Origin: Bacteriovoracaceae bacterium
Lineage (GTDB): Bacteria > Bdellovibrionota > Bacteriovoracia > Bacteriovoracales > Bacteriovoracaceae
Length of the DNA: 25,864 nucleotides
Assembly (NCBI GenBank): GCA_947448095.1
Contig: CANFNN010000004.1
Location: forward strand, 1-25,864
Direction: 5' to 3'
A model generated the notes under the pieces. The model saw only the letters and a list, made by a program, of their open reading frames with translations, was not told the DNA's origin and did no database searches. This document shows positions 22,479-25,864 of the stretch, piece by piece (within the stretch, counting starts at the first letter, position 1; each line of letters opens with the position of its first letter). The position numbers and the translations under genes were made by a program.

Positions 22479-23912
22479 GTGAACTTTTCAGAATTAGGTC
22501 GAGTTATCGAGCAACTAGGTAAAGACCGCGGTATCAAAAAAGAATTTATCGTGGGTGCGATTGAACAGGCGTTCCTTGTTACTGCACGTAAGAAATTCGG
22601 AATTCAAGGTGAATACGAAGCTCGTTACAATGAAAATGACGGCGAAGTTGAAATTTTCCAATATAAAAACGTTGTTGAAAAAGTTCGTGACGGAATCGTT
22701 GAAATTGATTTCGATGCAGCTAAAAAACTTGATGAAGACTGTGAAGTTGGCGATCAACTTGGTCTTAAAATTGAAAACCCAGGGTTTTCACGTGTCGATA
22801 TCCAAACTGCTAAACAAATCATTTTCCAGAAAGTGCGTGATGCTGAAAGAGATATTCTTTTCGCTGAATTTAAACACCGTGAAGGCGATCTCGTTACAGG
22901 TATTGCTCGTCGTTTTGAGAAAGGTAACGTTGTTATCGATCTTGGTAAGTCAGATGCAATCCTCCCTAAAAAAGAAATCATCTTCGGCGAATCATTCAAG
23001 CCGGGTGACAGAATTCAAGCTTACTTGTCCGACGTAATCATGACCAACCGTGGTCCTGAGATTCGTTTGACTCGTACTTCTCCTATGTTCTTAGTGAAGC
23101 TATTTGAAGTTGAAGTTCCTGAGATCGCTGATGGCACAATTGAAGTAAAAGCGGCTGCCCGTGAGCCAGGCTATAGAGCTAAAATAGCAGTAATGACGAC
23201 TGATAGAGATATTGATCCAGTTGGTGCTTGCGTTGGTATGAAAGGTTCACGAGTTCAAAATATCGTGAATGAGCTTCAAGGTGAAAAAATTGATATCGTT
23301 CGTTGGAATGAAGATACTGAAACTTTCGCAAGAGCTGCTTTGGCTCCAGCCGAAATTCAGTCAGTGTCTCTTAACCATGGTGACCATACTCTTGATGTTA
23401 TTGTTGAAGATGACCAATTGTCTCTAGCTATCGGTAAGAGAGGTCAGAACGTTCGTTTGGCAGCAATGCTTACGGGCTGGAAGATCAACATCATCTCTAA
23501 AGCGAAACTTCAAGAGCGAGTGAAACTTGCTGTTGAAAATCTTGTTCAGCTTTCAAATATTTCTGAAGCGATTGCTCAAGTTCTCGTTCAGAAAGGTGTT
23601 ATGTCGATCATCGATCTTAGCGCTTCTAGTCCAGAGGATATCGCTCGCTACCTTGGAAAATCAGTAACTGATGCCAAAGCAATGATTGATACTGCTGCTG
23701 CTGCTCTAGAAGATGACAATATTAAGTCTGACCTGGATGAAGATGCAGAAATCATTTCGGCTTCTGCTGTTCCTCATCAGTCTGGCTTCAAAAGATCTGA
23801 AAGAGCTGAATCAAGTGCGCCGACTTTTGGTAAAAAAGATGCTGGTGCAGACAAGTTTTCTGAGGCGGAAAAACGTCTCAGAGAGGAACTTGCTGCATTT
23901 AAATTGAAATAA
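22479..23912 (+). CDS. nusA: Transcription elongation/antitermination factor NusA
   Basis: NusA binds RNA polymerase and nascent RNA and controls pausing, termination and antitermination. The 477 residues start with the RNAP-binding N-domain (about 1-125), then S1 (EGDLVTGIARRFEKGNVVID, about 134-200), KH1 (VGACVGMKGSRVQNIV, about 248-280), KH2 (LAIGKRGQNVRLAAM, about 315-350) and one helix-hairpin-helix module (VLVQKGVMSIIDLSAS, about 362-405). The tail is acidic and then lysine-rich, about 70 residues. The start is GTG with a strong AAGGAGAG. E. coli NusA has two acidic repeats; here I see one. Confidence 0.95.
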   Translation: MNFSELGRVIEQLGKDRGIKKEFIVGAIEQAFLVTARKKFGIQGEYEARYNENDGEVEIFQYKNVVEKVRDGIVEIDFDAAKKLDEDCEVGDQLGLKIENPGFSRVDIQTAKQIIFQKVRDAERDILFAEFKHREGDLVTGIARRFEKGNVVIDLGKSDAILPKKEIIFGESFKPGDRIQAYLSDVIMTNRGPEIRLTRTSPMFLVKLFEVEVPEIADGTIEVKAAAREPGYRAKIAVMTTDRDIDPVGACVGMKGSRVQNIVNELQGEKIDIVRWNEDTETFARAALAPAEIQSVSLNHGDHTLDVIVEDDQLSLAIGKRGQNVRLAAMLTGWKINIISKAKLQERVKLAVENLVQLSNISEAIAQVLVQKGVMSIIDLSASSPEDIARYLGKSVTDAKAMIDTAAAALEDDNIKSDLDEDAEIISASAVPHQSGFKRSERAESSAPTFGKKDAGADKFSEAEKRLREELAAFKLK

Positions 23913-23942
23913 TTAATTGGTTCTAGGAAATCGGAGAAACTA

Positions 23943-25864
23943 ATGGCAAAAAAAGTTTACGAACTTGCCACTGAAATTGGAGTAGGCGCTATCGACTTGG
24001 TCGAGAAGCTGAAAACCATGGGCTTTAATGTGAGAAATCATATGGCCAGTCTTACTGACGACGAAGTCGCTAAGGCCAAGGCAGCATATGATTCTCCACA
24101 AAAATCCTCTGGTGTGGTTAAAAAAGCCGTCGTCAGAAAGGTCATCAAGAAGGAAGCCGTTGCTGAAGAAGCAGCTCCTGTCGTTGAAGAAATTGCTCCT
24201 GTGGTTGAAGAAGCCCCGGTAGTCGTTGCTCATGCTCAAGAGCCTATCGCTGTAGAAGCTGCTCCCCATGTGAATGCTCCTGCTGAGAAGCAATACTTAG
24301 ACGATCGCCCTAAAGGCTTAACTATCGTTAAGAGAAAAACAAAAGCTCAGAAAGAAGAAGAAGATAAAAAAGCCCATGATGCTAAGGAAGAAGCTGCTGC
24401 TTTTGCCGCTGCTCAGGCCAGTCAGGCTAAGGACGAAGGTCCTGCTCCTGCATCATCTTATAATACTTCAAGAAATGCTCCGGCCAAGAAAGAGTATTTT
24501 GAAGAGAAACGTCACTCATTCACTCCAATCTTTACTCCTGAGCAAAAGAAAAAAGAAGAAACTCCTGAAAAGAAAGCTCAGGATGCTCGCTTGCTTCCAC
24601 GTCGTCCAGTTGATGAAACAGCTGAGATGACTGATGAAGAGAAAGACAAAAAACGCATGGGTGATCTTGCTGCAGCAATTGGCAAAAAAGCTGGAGCCGG
24701 CAAAAAAGATCTCACTGTTATTCGCGCAGATGAAGAATTGAAATTTGCTTCTCAGTTGGTTGGTAAAACCATCTATATTCCAGCGAAAAAGAAGAAACTT
24801 TACTCTGGTCCAACTCAAAGAACAGTTCTGACAGAAGTTAAAGATGCAAAACGTATCGTTACAATCAATGGCGTAACGACTGCAGAAGATCTTGCTCATA
24901 AGTTGAGCCAGAAATTCGATGCGTTTTCGAATAAAATGCTAGAGATTAATCTACTTGTCCGTCCAGACGACTATATTGGTATCAAGCTAGCGAACTTAAT
25001 TGCTGGACTCTACAACTACCGTGTAGAAGACAAAGCTTTTAATGAAGAAGCTGTTTTAAATAAAGTCGAAGGTGAAGATAAGTCTGGTTACCCAATTCGT
25101 AACCCTATTATCACAATCATGGGTCACGTCGATCATGGTAAAACATCTCTCTTAGATTATATCCGTAAGGCGAAAGTGGCCTCTGGCGAAGCTGGAGGGA
25201 TTACTCAGCATATTGGTGCTTATTCAGTTGTGACTGACAAAGCGACCCTTACTTTCTTAGATACTCCTGGTCACGCCGCTTTCGGAGCGATGAGACAGCG
25301 TGGAGCGAACGTTACAGATATCGTTGTTCTCGTTGTTGCAGCTGATGATGGTGTTATGCCTCAAACAGTTGAATCAATTAAATTTTGTAAAAATGCTGGT
25401 GTTCCTATCATCGTAGCCGTGAACAAAATTGATAAGCCAGGTGCTAATCCAGATAAGGTGAAGCAAGGACTTGTTGAGCATGGTTTACTGGCCGAAGACT
25501 GGGGTGGAGAAACTCAATTCGTTCACTTGTCAGCTTTGACTGGTGCAGGAGTTGATAATCTTCTTGAAGCAATTGCACTTCAAGCTGAGATCATGGATCT
25601 TCGCGAAGATCCAAAAGGTCCAGCGGAAGGTATCGTTATTGAGTCTAAAATTGAAGTTGGACGTGGCCCAGTTGCTACGATCATTATTCAAAAGGGAACT
25701 CTCAATAAAGGTGATGCGATCGTTGTTGGTGAAACAGCAGGTCGTGCAAGATCCCTGATGGATTTTTCTGGAAAAGTCTTGAACTCTGCGGGTCCTTCGA
25801 CTCCTGTTCAAATTCTTGGTCTAGAACTCGTTCCAAGCCCAGGTGATGTTGTAAACGTTGTGAA
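23943..25864 (+). CDS. infB: Translation initiation factor IF-2 (3' end beyond window)
   Basis: IF-2 is the GTPase that brings initiator tRNA to the ribosome. The frame stays open from ATG 23943 to the window end, 640 codons, so the C-terminal part is missing. An IF2-N domain (MAKKVYELATEIGVGAIDLV) is followed by a long disordered Glu/Ala/Pro/Val and Lys-rich linker including EEAAPVVEEIAPVVEEAPVV, a second conserved N-domain-like segment, then the GTPase: GHVDHGKT (about 394-401), GGITQHIG, DTPGHAAFG (about 440), NKID (about 494), and SAL (G5). The start has GGAG at the right distance. The operon order rimP-nusA-infB is canonical. Confidence 0.95.
   Translation, partial: MAKKVYELATEIGVGAIDLVEKLKTMGFNVRNHMASLTDDEVAKAKAAYDSPQKSSGVVKKAVVRKVIKKEAVAEEAAPVVEEIAPVVEEAPVVVAHAQEPIAVEAAPHVNAPAEKQYLDDRPKGLTIVKRKTKAQKEEEDKKAHDAKEEAAAFAAAQASQAKDEGPAPASSYNTSRNAPAKKEYFEEKRHSFTPIFTPEQKKKEETPEKKAQDARLLPRRPVDETAEMTDEEKDKKRMGDLAAAIGKKAGAGKKDLTVIRADEELKFASQLVGKTIYIPAKKKKLYSGPTQRTVLTEVKDAKRIVTINGVTTAEDLAHKLSQKFDAFSNKMLEINLLVRPDDYIGIKLANLIAGLYNYRVEDKAFNEEAVLNKVEGEDKSGYPIRNPIITIMGHVDHGKTSLLDYIRKAKVASGEAGGITQHIGAYSVVTDKATLTFLDTPGHAAFGAMRQRGANVTDIVVLVVAADDGVMPQTVESIKFCKNAGVPIIVAVNKIDKPGANPDKVKQGLVEHGLLAEDWGGETQFVHLSALTGAGVDNLLEAIALQAEIMDLREDPKGPAEGIVIESKIEVGRGPVATIIIQKGTLNKGDAIVVGETAGRARSLMDFSGKVLNSAGPSTPVQILGLELVPSPGDVVNVV

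Noticed and set aside
22555..23037. 160-residue open frame inside nusA
   Set aside because: It lies in the wrong frame of a strongly conserved gene, is low-complexity in composition, and has no family signature.

Overview
The window looks like a core-genome stretch of a moderately AT-rich Gram-negative bacterium. Most genes have good Shine-Dalgarno sites and tight operon spacing. The gene set (lipoprotein PstS, exported metalloproteases, a fused indolepyruvate oxidoreductase, a TPR plus winged-helix regulator, HD-GYP relatives and a rimP-nusA-infB operon) and the codon style suggest a deltaproteobacteria-like predatory lineage, Bdellovibrionota/Bacteriovoracia. That placement is an inference, not proven here. 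No tRNA, rRNA, IS element or CRISPR array was seen.

Layout. (1) 1-3615, minus strand: a high-affinity phosphate operon pstS-pstC-pstA followed by two tandem ABC ATPases. The first ATPase has lost the Q-loop glutamine and H-loop histidine; the second, cut by the window edge, has a canonical Walker A. An 11-bp-period CTTAAC direct repeat upstream of pstS resembles a PHO box. (2) 3718-4524: a TSUP-family permease, converging on an hpd gene (4-hydroxyphenylpyruvate dioxygenase). A NYN/LabA-type nuclease-like gene lies upstream of hpd on the same strand. (3) 6197-10944, plus strand, divergent from the NYN-hpd pair: a single-chain indolepyruvate:ferredoxin oxidoreductase overlapping by 4 nt a NUDIX plus metallo-beta-lactamase fusion. 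This block (2-3) is probably an aromatic amino-acid/arylpyruvate catabolic locus. (4) 10998-13292: an exported thermolysin/fungalysin-like metalloprotease, with a bidirectional terminator separating it from the NUDIX-MBL gene.

(5) 13499-15083: a GmhB-like HAD phosphatase and a small exported protein with an HETQH zinc-peptidase motif. (6) 15145-19217, minus strand: a tiny DUF3820-like protein, then thrS-ddl-(degenerate HD-GYP), read thrS first. ThrS lacks the TGS domain. (7) 19218-19555: a 338-bp divergent regulatory region rich in short repeats. (8) 19556-21816, plus strand: a TPR plus winged-helix regulator, an exported protein of unknown function and a RimI-type acetyltransferase, all overlapping. 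(9) 21943-end: rimP-nusA-infB, with a terminator-like hairpin just before rimP; infB runs off the window.

The observations most worth following are the degenerate/canonical PstB pair, the translationally coupled IOR plus NUDIX-MBL fusion opposite NYN-hpd, the HD-GYP relative without its HD pair in the thrS-ddl operon, and the TPR-wHTH/exported-protein cassette with its palindromic upstream region.
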